This document shows positions 33,461 through 44,200 of a DNA stretch of 64,000 bases, in pieces. The DNA lies in contig NC_092335.1 in NCBI RefSeq assembly GCF_046630445.1, positions 38,822,001 to 38,886,000 of the forward strand, in the 5' to 3' direction. Source of the stretch: Rutidosis leptorrhynchoides. Taxonomy: Eukaryota; Streptophyta; Magnoliopsida; Asterales; Asteraceae. A model generated the notes under the pieces. That model made no database searches. It was given only the letters and a program-made list of their open reading frames with translations, and was not told the origin of the DNA. Position numbers and translations under genes: made by a program. Within the stretch, counting starts at the first letter, position 1. The number at the start of each line of letters is the position of its first letter.

Positions 33461-34109
33461 AGACTACAATTATAAATTCATGAGGGTGATTAGCGTAGAA
33501 AAGTGATTAAAAATACCGAGTTTGCAAACATATTGTTATTTCACATTTGATTTTTTTGCGTCTTGTCAAAATCAGTAGCTTTTGCTGAACTTCATGACAG
33601 TCTTTGAAAGTGCGCTGTTTTACCCTGTTGTGTACATAACATAAAATACAAACATATATACATATTTTTAAAGTTGGGTTTATTACCCCACGTTCAAAAA
33701 TTTATAAAATCAAATATATATATATAATTTTTTTTTTTGCATACTTTAAATCAATAAAATTAAAAATAATGATGACAAAATTTTTCGCCCCGCCCTCGGG
33801 TAAAGTAATTTCGGCTCAACGACCTAGTCTTCAACTCACGACGAATTTTAGAAATCATTTTTTTTTCAACTTAATGAAATAAAGTAAATTTTTGTTTTTA
33901 AAAAAAAACACAAAACTTAAATTTAAAAAGCATATTAATTTTATATAAAACCTAAAAAAAACAAAAATTCAGAATGGGGGAAGAAAACTAGTTCTTTAGT
34001 GTCTGCTAGCGGAAAAGACCAATCGAATTCCATTCTCGGAACTACACGAGAACAGAACAACTAACTCCAAACAGCATTTTCTTTTTAGAATATTTGAATC
34101 TCCTCACAC

Positions 34110-36539
34110 TTAGGTAGATGTGGTGTCGAAATTGTGATTAACTTCATCGTCAATTTCTCTTGGACCATAATCAACTTGCATATCTGTGACTTTTGCTTTA
34201 AGCCAGTGACCAGCTTTTTCCGTAATATCCACAAATTCAACTAGCTTCGCCTTTTCTTTAGGCGACAGATTGGATACTAACCGGTTACATAACTTAAAGT
34301 TCCCCTTACTTTTAGCATCAATAACCCGTTTAAAAAGTTTCTTCATTGAACTGTTAATAACGGGGTTATTTAATTTCGTATCAACTATGGGGTTCTTTAT
34401 TATCAAGTCATCATTAGGTGTTACTTCATTTTTCCCACACTTAGGCGTTTCATTATTGCTAAGCACTGCCGTTGGAGTTGGTAAAACAACATGGTTCTTA
34501 CCAATCGTTTTTATTGGTTCAACGGTTTTGGTTGGTGGAGGTTTAGATTTTCGAATCATAAAGGTGATCGATTTGTCACCACTTTTAAGTGTCATTCTTC
34601 CATTTCCTACATCAAATAACGCCCCGGTGGACGCAAAGAATGGTCGACCTAAAATTAGAGGAATGTTTGGGTCCTCTTCTATGTCAATGACAATGAATTC
34701 GACTAGAAAGGTTAAATTACCTACTTGAATGGGTAGGTTGTCAGCAATTCCAACTGGGTGCTTAATGGTTTGATCAAAGAGTCGAACACTCATATCCGTT
34801 GGACTTAACTTACCTACACCTAATCTCTTATATAAGGAAAGAGGCATAACACTTACACTTGCACCTAAATCTGCTAGTGCATCATACATGACACAATCAC
34901 TAAGTAGACAAGGAACAATAAATTCACCCGGATCACCTACCCTAGGTGGAGGTTTTGGTGGAACTGTATTCACCGGGTTTACTTCTACGGCTTTTGTTTC
35001 TTGTACTTTCTTATTCTTTTTCTTCTTCTTCTTTCCAGAAGTATCACAATCTTTATTACTTATTACTTGCTCATACTCAACTCCTTTTCTTGGAAACGGG
35101 ATGGGTGGTTTGTATGGTGCCACCACTGGCTTTACATACTCTGGTGGTGGTGGTGTAACTTCTTCATTTTTATTCTCATCTAAAACCTTCCCATCTTCCG
35201 GAGCTGGTTTTTCAGAATTTGTTGAAACCATGTTAACATTCTCATTCCGAGGATTTGCTTCAGTATTACTCGGTAGCTTTCCTTGTTCCCTCTCACTCAT
35301 TAAGCTAGCAAGAGTACCTACGTATTTTTCTAGATTCAAAATGGAAGCTTGTTGAGTTCTTAATGACTGATCAAACCTCTCATTTGTTTGGGTTTGAGTT
35401 TCAATAAATTGTGTTTGAGATTCAACTAGCTTGAATACCACGTCTTCCATATTTGACTTTTTCTCTTCGGTTTGTTGTGGTGGTTTATACAAGCCAGGTC
35501 TTTGTTGATTGAAAGTGTTGTTTTGAGTTGGTTGGTTATTCGGACCTTGTTGGTTATACCAGTTATTTTCGGGTCCTTTTGGATTGTAAAGAATGTTTTG
35601 ATTTCGATTGAAGTTTAGCTTTGGCGGTTGATAATTATTTTGATAATTATTTCTCGGCTTTTGGTTCATATAGAAAACATTCTCTCGTTGTTCCATGGTT
35701 GGTTCAATGTGACAATCTTTCAATAAGTGTGGTCCACCGCATAGCTCACAACTGATTCGTATTGCGTGAATATCTTTATTCATCTTTTCCATTCGTCTTT
35801 CGAAAGCATCTATTTTTGCGGAAACGGAATCAAAGTCATGGCTAGAATCGGCTCTAGCCGCTTTAGATGATCGAAAGATATCTTTTTCTTGGTGCCACTC
35901 ATGAGAGTGGGAGGCTGTATTATCAATAATTTTGTAAGCTTCAGTTGCGGTTTTCTTCATGATGGAACCACCGGCTGTTATGTCGATGTCTTTTCGTGTA
36001 GCAACGTTGACACCTTGGTAGAATATTTGTACTATTTGGTAAGTGTCTAAACCGTGTTGAGGACATCCTCTCAACATCCTTCCGAATCTTGTCCACGCCT
36101 CATATAATGTTTCATTTGGCTTTTGCGCGAACGTAACAATTTCTCCTTGAAGTCTCACGGCTTTGGATGCCGGAAAGAATCTTTTAAGAAATTTCTCAAC
36201 TAAAACATCCCATGTGTCAATCGCCCCTTCAGGTAACGATTCTAACCAATCTTTGGCTTCTCCCTTTAAAGTCCAGGGAAACAACATGAGATAGATCTGT
36301 TCATCCTCAACTTCTCGGATTTTGAATAGTGTACAGATCCTATTAAACGTACGAAGATGTTCGTTTGGATCTTCCTTCGGCGCACCACTATATTGGCACT
36401 GATTAGTTACCATGTGTAGGATTTGTCCTTTGATTTCATAATCTGGCGCATTAATGTCTGGCTTAATAATGGCGTGACCTTGGCCCGTGCGTGTGGCTCT
36501 CATTCGGTCTTCCATACTTAGAGGTTCCAGATTTTCCAT
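34110..36539 (-). CDS. Element F Gag-protease (Athila type), 809 aa
   Basis: A single open frame. Residues about 60-215 are an Athila-type capsid domain (GEAKDWLESLPEGAIDTWD, then KFLKRFFPASKAVRLQGEI, and LRGCPQHGLDTYQIVQIFYQG). A zinc knuckle CELCGGPHLLKDC (C-x2-C-x3-H-x4-C) lies near residue 265, followed by an Asn/Pro/Gln-rich stretch. Near 365-430 there is a coiled-coil-like segment with SQTQFIETQTQTNERF, then a Lys-rich run. A retropepsin with YDALADLGASVSVMP and LILGRPFF lies at about 555-660. The C-terminus is basic, then acidic. The DLGAS active site is typical of Athila. Nothing follows downstream for RT. The frame looks whole. Role: particle formation and Gag processing. Confidence 0.92.
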   Translation of the reverse strand: MENLEPLSMEDRMRATRTGQGHAIIKPDINAPDYEIKGQILHMVTNQCQYSGAPKEDPNEHLRTFNRICTLFKIREVEDEQIYLMLFPWTLKGEAKDWLESLPEGAIDTWDVLVEKFLKRFFPASKAVRLQGEIVTFAQKPNETLYEAWTRFGRMLRGCPQHGLDTYQIVQIFYQGVNVATRKDIDITAGGSIMKKTATEAYKIIDNTASHSHEWHQEKDIFRSSKAARADSSHDFDSVSAKIDAFERRMEKMNKDIHAIRISCELCGGPHLLKDCHIEPTMEQRENVFYMNQKPRNNYQNNYQPPKLNFNRNQNILYNPKGPENNWYNQQGPNNQPTQNNTFNQQRPGLYKPPQQTEEKKSNMEDVVFKLVESQTQFIETQTQTNERFDQSLRTQQASILNLEKYVGTLASLMSEREQGKLPSNTEANPRNENVNMVSTNSEKPAPEDGKVLDENKNEEVTPPPPEYVKPVVAPYKPPIPFPRKGVEYEQVISNKDCDTSGKKKKKKNKKVQETKAVEVNPVNTVPPKPPPRVGDPGEFIVPCLLSDCVMYDALADLGASVSVMPLSLYKRLGVGKLSPTDMSVRLFDQTIKHPVGIADNLPIQVGNLTFLVEFIVIDIEEDPNIPLILGRPFFASTGALFDVGNGRMTLKSGDKSITFMIRKSKPPPTKTVEPIKTIGKNHVVLPTPTAVLSNNETPKCGKNEVTPNDDLIIKNPIVDTKLNNPVINSSMKKLFKRVIDAKSKGNFKLCNRLVSNLSPKEKAKLVEFVDITEKAGHWLKAKVTDMQVDYGPREIDDEVNHNFDTTST

Positions 36540-38086
36540 AATTGAATTTGTTGAATACGAATCACTAGAAGATTCTGATTTAATGGTTTGTGGTTCAGGA
36601 GGAATGATTAGTGGTTCTGGATCTTGGAATTGTCCCTGAATATTCTCCGGATTCTCAATTGTGAGGTCGGGTTCAAAAGATGGATTATCGGAAATTTGAG
36701 TTGGAGTTCTTGGTCGACTAGATGATGATTCTAAAGAAAAATCAACGGCGGTTATATTTGCTAAATGTCTTGATCTAGTTACAGGTGGTGAACGTCTTGC
36801 TCGGTGTATTCACTGAATATCCTATTAGTTTTTAAAAGGAAAGAAAAATTATAATAAGTTATCCAATCAATAGACTTTTCTGATTTTGCCCACGTTTCGA
36901 ATAGCCAAAAGATGCAGCAGAGGGGCAGGATTCGTTTGGTCTCAATATAATTGAGTACTGTTTGGCTCCAATAACCCGGTCCACGTACAAATCCAACTAT
37001 TACTACGAACCAGAAAATTTTGATGTCTATCAATTTAACCACTTAAAATAAATTTTCGTAATTTTAAGAAATTTAGAAAAGAAGTAGAAAAAATTCTAAG
37101 TCCTAAAAACTAGAATGGCGAGAAATAAGAGAGAAAAAGATTGCGCGTCGAAAAATGTCGAAAAATAAAAGGTCGAAAAATAGGCGTCGAAAAATAAAAA
37201 TAAGAAAGTAGCGCGAAAAACGGCGTCGCAAAATTCTAAAGCACATAAATCTTAGTCTAAGGAATAAGCACTTAAGGGATTTTACGGCAAACCTAAAAAT
37301 TCTAGAAATAAAAATAACTATGGCAAAACTAAACTTAATACTAAAAATTGTAACTAGAGTCTAAAAATCTAAAGGTAATAAAAATTTTTTTTTTTTTAAT
37401 TTTTAATTTTTTTTTATTTCGTTTTTTAAGGATTTTAAAATTTTTGTTTTTAAAATTTTTTTTTTATATAATTTTTTTTAAAATTTTTTTTTTTTTTTAA
37501 AAAAAAAATTTTAAAAAAAAACGATTTTTTTTACAATTTTTTTTTAAAACGATTTTTTTTTACACAAATTTTTTTTTTTTTTTTTTAAAAAACGAAATTT
37601 TTTTTTTCTAAAAAAAAAACGATTTTTTTTTTACACAAAATTTTTTTATTTTTTTTTTAATTTTTTTTTTAAACCGAAATTTTTTTTTTTTAAAATCGTT
37701 TTTTTTTTTTTTTTGAAATTCTTTTTTTTTTTTTTTAAACGAATATTTTTTTATTATAATATTATTTTTTTTCAAAACTTTTTTTTTTAATTCATTTACT
37801 ATTCATGAATAGTAAATGAAAATAAATTAATTAATTTACTATTCACATGAAAGCGACATGATAGAAATTATTAATTATAAGTTACATAATATACCCCTGA
37901 AGTATTTAATAAATACGACTTTTTAAAACTTTTAAAACTTTTACGTATCAAATTTGATTCTAAAATATTATTATATTATTATATTTTATTTCAATATTAT
38001 TATATTATTATATTCTATTTCAATATTATTATATTATTATATTTTATTTCAATATTATTATAATTAAAAATATAGCGTTTTAGCGC
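36540..38086 (-). other. Element F leader, A-rich on the sense strand
   Basis: About 1.5 kb between primer-binding site and gag. From 37386 to about 37800 the plus strand is almost only T runs broken by AAAACG, so the element RNA would be extremely A-rich. Near 37795-37818 is the palindrome TTTACTATTCATGAATAG(TAAA). A short run AATTAATTAATTTACTATTC with following CACAT (37826-37850) also occurs in element B near 12665. A TATTATTATATTATTATATT microsatellite lies at 37965-38060. No ORF with a domain is seen. Confidence 0.6.
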
Positions 38087-38104
38087 TCCCCGGCAGCGGC
38101 GCCA
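38087..38104 (-). other. Element F primer-binding site (tRNA-Asp type)
   Basis: On the element strand TGGCGCCGCTGCCGGGGA pairs with the 3' end of plant tRNA-Asp (ending ...GGCAACGGCGCCA) with one mismatch. It starts six bases after the 5' LTR. Athila/Tat elements are known to use this kind of site. Confidence 0.82.
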
Positions 38105-38110
38105 AAAACT

Positions 38111-39888
38111 TGATGTGTGCAGCGGGGTGTACGAAATAGTATTAATTTTTACTACAAAATGCGACAAAATATTACACAAGTTTTATTTATTTATTTATCG
38201 AGTGGATATACCTAAACCTTGCTACAACACTTATAGGCAGTGTACCTAATCGTAGAGTAGTGTAGTTTTTAGTAAGTCCGGTTCGTTCCACAGGGAGCTG
38301 GTGAAGTTAACGCTATATTATTAAGTTTATTTGTAAATATATATATATAAATAAGTAGTAGTATTATTATAAAATGGGGGTTTTACCGTTTAATGACCGG
38401 TTTGTCGATTTTAAGCGTAAAAATAAATGACAAAAATTAAAGTGCGTAAAATAAATTGCGATAAATAAAATGACAGAAAATAAAATGACAGAAAATAAAA
38501 TGACAGAAAATAAAAGTGCGATGAAAAATACAATAAAACAATTATGCTTATTTAAACTTCCGTAATCATGATGTTTAACGTTTTGATTTTAATTAATTGT
38601 TACTCGGGTTAATTGTCCTTTATCATGGTTTATTTGATACCTATCTGGTTTTTATCCATAATAGTCCATCGGTCATAAATATAAAGTGCGAGTGTCCTCG
38701 TCAAATTACCCTTATACCCGAAGTCAAATATTCCAACTAATTAAGGATTTAAACTGTGACGCAGTTATCACTTCTGTCAACAATTACACCAGTTATCACT
38801 GTATGTAATCTACCCCTGTTTTGATTAGATATGAATATTAATTTACCCACTTGATCAGTTTGAATAATCAATTACCCAACCCGAATAATTAATTAAATGA
38901 TTATAATAGATTCCATATGAACGTCACTAAATAGGACAACCATAATCATTATTAATTATTAGGATAATTAATTTGAAGATAGGTTCGACAGACTCCAATG
39001 AGTTGTCACTCAATTAGACAATACCCCCATCTATTAATAGTCAATAGTCCAATTTCCACAAGTGTCGGTCTTTTGCCCAAACCTTAATTATGGTACAAAA
39101 TCCAATAACCCCGTCTTAATATTTATTCAAACATCACGATTACTTCGGCTTAAATAAGCATAATAATAACTTAGTTACGAGACATTAATTTAAAAAAAAA
39201 AAAAAAGAACATAACTTACAGTGATTATTAATCGCGTAGCATTACACGGACAGAGTTCCTACTTTAAAACCCGTAAAACATTTCTTACAATAACCCAATT
39301 ATTATTAATCTTAAATTAAACTTAATATTATAAATATAAATATAAATTACATAAGAAAGAAAGAAGATTGGAAAAAGGTGTTCTTTTTCATTACTACGTG
39401 AATTCCATTTTATAGGCAAATGTTGATTTGAAATTTTCACTTATGACCCCTTAACTATGCTCAATTAACAACTTTTTATTATTTATTATTATTCTTATTA
39501 TGAATTATTTAAATATTATATTATATTCTTGAGCATAGTTAACTTGTAATTTTAGCTCCGTTGCGTCGAGCGTTGAAAGTTGGTTCATGTCTCGGTTCCG
39601 AATTTTCGAACGTCCTTGCGTACAATTTAATATCTTGTAATTTGCGTTTTGTAACTTGTACTCTTGTCATTTTTAGACGTTTCTCATCAATAATTTGAAC
39701 CACTTGGATTGTATCTTGTACATTTGAGCTTTTTGGACGTTTGCGTCTTCAAATCTTCGTTTTCGCCTTTTGTCTTCGCACTTATTTATTTAAACAATTA
39801 CAATGAAAATATAATACAATTACATATGAAAACCTATTATTTAGAAGGGATATTGCTATGAAATATATGTTCCTTTTTAGCCTTATCA
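38111..39888 (-). repeat. Element F 5' LTR
   Basis: Matches 29992-31750 almost throughout. Ends are TGATGTGTGCAG and CCTTATCA. The target copy ACATG follows at 39889. Confidence 0.93.
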
Positions 39889-40244
39889 ACATGCTTCTTT
39901 ATGTTGCATGTTAGCCGCTTTTTCTAAATCACGAAGTCCAATATTAAAAAATATATTGAGTCAAAATAATTTCTTAACCCATTGCGTAAAATAGCATTTG
40001 GGTTCCCCGCAATATATGCGTCAAAGTAAACACATCGTAACTTATGGATTTCCCAATGTGATATCCCCCATCTTTCGAACGAAAGCCTTTTATAAACCAA
40101 GGCATTCTTGGAACGTTCTTCGAATGTCTTACAAACTGATCTCGCCTTAAATAGTTGTGCCGAAGAATTCTGACCGACTCTAGACAAGATTTCATCAATC
40201 ATGTCTCCGGGTAGGTCTCTTAAAATATTGGGTTGTCTATCCAT
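39889..40244 (-). pseudogene. Captured F-box gene, N-terminal part (in element E leader)
   Basis: An open stretch of 106 residues starts at 40244 (MDRQPNILRDLPGDMIDEIL). Residues about 9-55 are an F-box domain: LPGDMIDEILSRVG, an SSAQLFKARSVCKTFEE stretch, then LVYKRLSFERW. After it, GNPNAILRNGLRNYF matches the motif that follows the F-box in At2g35280-like plant proteins. Element F was inserted just beyond, and family similarity resumes at 29991 on the far side. F-box proteins bind SKP1 in SCF ubiquitin ligases. This copy lies between the primer-binding site and gag of element E, so it is a gene picked up by the element. It is broken. Confidence 0.72.
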
Positions 40245-40382
40245 TTTGTGTTTTTATACTGTAAAATAGACAAGAGTTAGATTCATAAAAAAAAATACTT
40301 ATTAATACAAGCAATTTTTACATATATCTTAAAGCATAAGCACACTATATTACATATATTACACCACACGAATACAACTATC

Positions 40383-40997
40383 TTATTCCGACTCGCTTGT
40401 TTCTTCTTCTTCGGTTTTGGTTCGTTTTGCCAAGTTTCTAGGGATATATGATGTTCCCCTAATACGAGCCGTCGTTATCCACATTGGTTTAGAAAAACCT
40501 GGTGGTTTAGAGGTTCCCGGGTCATTGTTACAACTTAAGGACTTCGGGGGTTGACGATACATATAAAGTTCATCGGGGTTGGAATTAGATTTCTCTATTT
40601 TTATGCCCTTTCCCTTATTATTTTCTTTTGCCCTTTTAAATTCAGTTGGGGTAATTTCTATAACATCATCAGAATTCTCGTCGGAATCCGATTCATCGGA
40701 GAATTGGTAATCCTCCCAATATTTTGCTTCCTTGGCGGAAACACCATTGACCATAATTAACCTTGGTCGGTTGGTTGAGGATTTTCTTTTACTTAACCGT
40801 TTTATTATTTCCCCCACCGGTTCTATTTCTTCATCCGGTTCCGATTCTTCTTCCGGTTCCGATTCTTCTTCCGGTTCCGACTGTTCTTCCGGTTCCTCTT
40901 CGGGAACTTGTGAATCAGTCCACGAATCATTCCAATTTACATTTGACTCTTCATTATTATTAGGTGAGTCAATGGGACTTGTTCTAGAGGTAGACAT
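40383..40997 (-). CDS. Acidic 204-aa ORF in element E leader, unknown
   Basis: The first ORF after the primer-binding site of element E. It starts MSTSRTSPIDSPNNNEES. Residues about 32-60 are Glu/Pro-rich repeats of the kind SEPEEE, followed by a basic patch (KRLSKRKSSTNRPR), a second acidic run (SDESDSDENSDDVIE), a Lys-rich stretch and a C-terminus ending TKTEEEETSESE. No domain is recognised. The pattern of acidic and basic blocks suggests a disordered nuclear or chromatin-binding protein, but this is only a guess. It lies 138 bases ahead of the F-box ORF on the same strand and may belong to the same captured or acquired segment. Confidence 0.55.
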   Translation of the reverse strand: MSTSRTSPIDSPNNNEESNVNWNDSWTDSQVPEEEPEEQSEPEEESEPEEESEPDEEIEPVGEIIKRLSKRKSSTNRPRLIMVNGVSAKEAKYWEDYQFSDESDSDENSDDVIEITPTEFKRAKENNKGKGIKIEKSNSNPDELYMYRQPPKSLSCNNDPGTSKPPGFSKPMWITTARIRGTSYIPRNLAKRTKTEEEETSESE

Positions 40998-41191
40998 CTA
41001 TCACATAATATCAAACGCGTTAAGAGATTAATATATCACATAATATTCACATGTTAAAAATATATAGTTTCCAACGAAATTTGTTAAGCAATCATTTTTC
41101 AAGTAAACACGGTCGAAGTCCAGACTCACTAATGCATCCTAACAAACTAGATAAGACACACTAATGCAAAATTCTGGTTCTCTAAGACCAA

Positions 41192-41206
41192 CGCTCGGAT
41201 ACCAAC
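41192..41206 (-). other. Element E primer-binding site (initiator-Met type)
   Basis: On the element strand GTTGGTATCCGAGCG directly follows the LTR and resembles the initiator tRNA-Met complement TGGTATCAGAGC. The leader after it (GCATTAGTGTGTCT, GTTAGGATGCATTAGTGAG) is shared with H and G. Confidence 0.75.
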
Positions 41207-44200
41207 TGAAATGTCCCGTTCTTATTGATTAAAAACGTTCCATATTAATTGATTTCGTTGTGAGGTTTTGACCTCTATATGAGACGTTTTTCAAAGACTG
41301 CATTCATTTTAAAACAAACCATAACCTTTATTTCATCAATAAAGGTTTAAAAAGCTTTACGTAGATTATCAAATAATGATAATCTAAAATATCCTGTTTA
41401 CACACGACCATTACATAATGGTTTACAATACAAATATGTTACAACAAAATAAGTTTCTTGAATGCAGTTTTTACACAATATCATACAAGCATGGACTCCA
41501 AATCTCGTCCTTATTTAGGTATGCGACAGCGGAAGCTCTTAATAATCACCTGAGAATAAACATGCTTAAAACGTCAACAAAAATGTTGGTGAGTTATAGG
41601 TTTAACCTATATATATCAAATCATAATAATAGACCACAAGATTTCATATTTCAATACACATCCCATACATAGAGATAAAAATCATTCATATGGTGAACAC
41701 CTGGTAACCGACATTAACAAGATGCATATATAAGAATATCCCCATCATTCCGGGACACCCTTCGGATATGATATAAATTTCGAAGTACTAAAGCATCCGG
41801 TACTTTGGATGGGGTTTGTTAGGCCCAATAGATCTATCTTTAGGATTCGCGTCAATTAGGGTGTCTGTTCCCTAATTCTTAGATTACCAGACTTAATAAA
41901 AAGGGGCATATTCGATTTCGATAATTCAACCATAGAATGTAGTTTCACGTACTTGTGTCTATTTTGTAAATCATTTATAAAACCTGCATGTATTCTCATC
42001 CCAAAAATATTAGATTTTAAAAGTGGGACTATAACTCACTTTCACAGATTTTTTACTTCGTCGGGAAGTAAGACTTGGCCACTGGTTGATTCACGAACCT
42101 ATAACAATATATACATATATATCAAAGTATGTTCAAAATATATTTACAACACTTTTAATATATTTTGATGTTTTAAGTTTATTAAGTCAGCTGTCCTCGT
42201 TAGTAACCTACAACTAGTTGTCCACAGTTAGATGTACAGAAATAAATTGATAAATATTATCTTGAATCAATCCACGACCCATTGTATACGTATCTCAGTA
42301 TTGATCACAACTCAAACTATATATATTTTGGAATCAACCTCAACCCTGTATAGCTAACTCCAACATTCACATATAGAGTGTCTATGGTTGTTCCGAAATA
42401 TATATAGATGTGTCGACATGATAGGTAGAAACATTGTATACGTGTCTATGGTATCTCAAGATTACATAATATACAATACAAGTTGATTAAGTTATGGTTG
42501 GAATAGATTTGTTACCAATTTTCACGTAGCTAAAATGAGAAAAATTATCCAATCTTGTTTTACCCATAACTTCTTCATTTTAAATCCGTTTTGAGTGAAT
42601 CAAATTGCTATGGTTTCATATTGAACTCTATTTTATGAATCTAAACAGAAAAAGTATAGGTTTATAGTCGGAAAAATAAGTTACAAGTCGTTTTTGTAAA
42701 GGTAGTCATTTCAGTCGAAAGAACGACGTCTAGATGACCATTTTAGAAAACATACTTTCACTTTGAGTTTAACCATAATTTTTGGATATAGTTTCATGTT
42801 CATAATAAAAATCATTTTCTCAGAATAACAACTTTTAAATCAAAGTTTATCATAGTTTTTAATTAACTAACCCAAAACAGCCCGCGGTGTTACTACGACG
42901 GCGTAAATCCGGTTTTACGGTGTTTTTCGTGTTTCCAGGTTTTAAATCATTAAGTTAGCATATCATATAGATATAGAACATGTGTTTAGTTGATTTTAAA
43001 AGTCAAGTTATAAGGATTAACTTTTGTTTGCGAACAAGTTTAGAATTAACTAAACTATGTTCTAGTGATTACAAGTTTAAACCTTCGAATAAGATAGCTT
43101 TATATGTATGAATCGAATGATGTTATGAACATCATTACTACCTTAAGTTCCTTGGATAAACCTACTGGAAAAGAGAAAAATGGATTTAGCTTCAACGGAT
43201 CCTTGGATGGCTCGAAGTTCTTGAAGCAGAATCATGACACGAAAACAAGTTCAAGTAAGATCATCACTTGAAATAAGATTGTTATAGTTATAGAAATTGA
43301 ACCAAAGTTTGAATATGATTATTACCTTGTATTAGAATGATAACCTACTGTAAGAAACAAAGATTTCTTGAGGTTGGATGATCACCTTACAAGATTGGAA
43401 GTGAGCTAGCAAACTTGAAAGTATTCTTGATTTTATGAAACTAGAACTTTTGGAATTTATGAAGAACACTTAGAACTTGAAGATAGAACTTGAGAGAGAT
43501 CAATTAGATGAAGAAAATTGAAGAATGAAAGTGTTTGTAGGTGTTTTTGGTCGTTGGTGTATGGATTAGATATAAAGGATATGTAATTTTGTTTTCATGT
43601 AAATAAGTCATGAATGATTACTCATATTTTTGTAATTTTATGAGATATTTCATGCTAGTTGCCAAATGATGGTTCCCACATATGTTAGGTGACTCACATG
43701 GGCTGCTAAGAGCTGATCATTGGAGTGTATATACCAATAGTACATACATCTAAAAGCTGTGTATTGTACGAGTACGAATACGGGTGCATACGAGTAGAAT
43801 TGTTGATGAAACTGAACGAGGATGTAATTGTAAGCATTTTTGTTAAGTAGAAGTATTTTGATAAGTGTATTGAAGTCTTTCAAAAGTATATAAATACATA
43901 TTAAAACACTACATGTATATACATTTTAACTGAGTCGTTAAGTCATCGTTAGTCGTTACATGTAAGTGTTGTTTTGAAACCTTTAGGTTAACGATCTTGT
44001 TAAATGTTGTTAACCCAATGTTTATAATATCAAATGAGATTTTAAATTATTATATTATCATGATATTATCATGTATGAATATCTCTTAATATGATATATA
44101 TATACATTAAATGTCTTTACAACGATAATCGTTACATATATGTCTCGTTTAAAAATCATTAAGTTAGTAGTCTTGTTTTTACATATGTAGTTCATTGTTA

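Larger units (their letters stand above)
31789..34109 (-). other. Element F 3' non-coding region
   Basis: About 2.3 kb with no domain-bearing frame. It holds three further AAGTGTGGG-like motifs (33168, 33418 and 34102), a conserved bulged hairpin at 33430-33460, a GGAAG-ACTTTA-CTTCC hairpin at 32986-33001 within a 24-base identity to element D, and a CTAG-type inverted repeat near 32090-32107. Where pol would be expected there is nothing. Confidence 0.65.
29992..39888 (-). mobile_element. Element F: gag-protease-only Athila-type LTR element
   Basis: LTRs at 29992-31750 (3') and 38111-39888 (5') differ by about four substitutions plus repeat-length changes, with one extra 15-bp AAAATGACAG unit in the 5' copy. 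TSD ACATG is perfect (29987-29991, 39889-39893). The primer-binding site is complementary to tRNA-Asp with one mismatch. The single ORF gives Gag and protease; no RT, RNase H or integrase motif is found in any frame of the interior. The 2.36 kb after gag is non-coding with conserved hairpins. It is the youngest and innermost member of the nest, at about 0.1 million years, and fits the TR-GAG class moved by autonomous relatives. Confidence 0.92.

Noticed and set aside
31789-34109. Hidden RT or integrase in element F
   Set aside because: I looked for DD-type RT boxes, RNase H and HHCC or D-D-E blocks on both strands and saw none.
34888-35355. 155-aa plus-strand frame
   Set aside because: Antisense shadow of element F Gag-protease.
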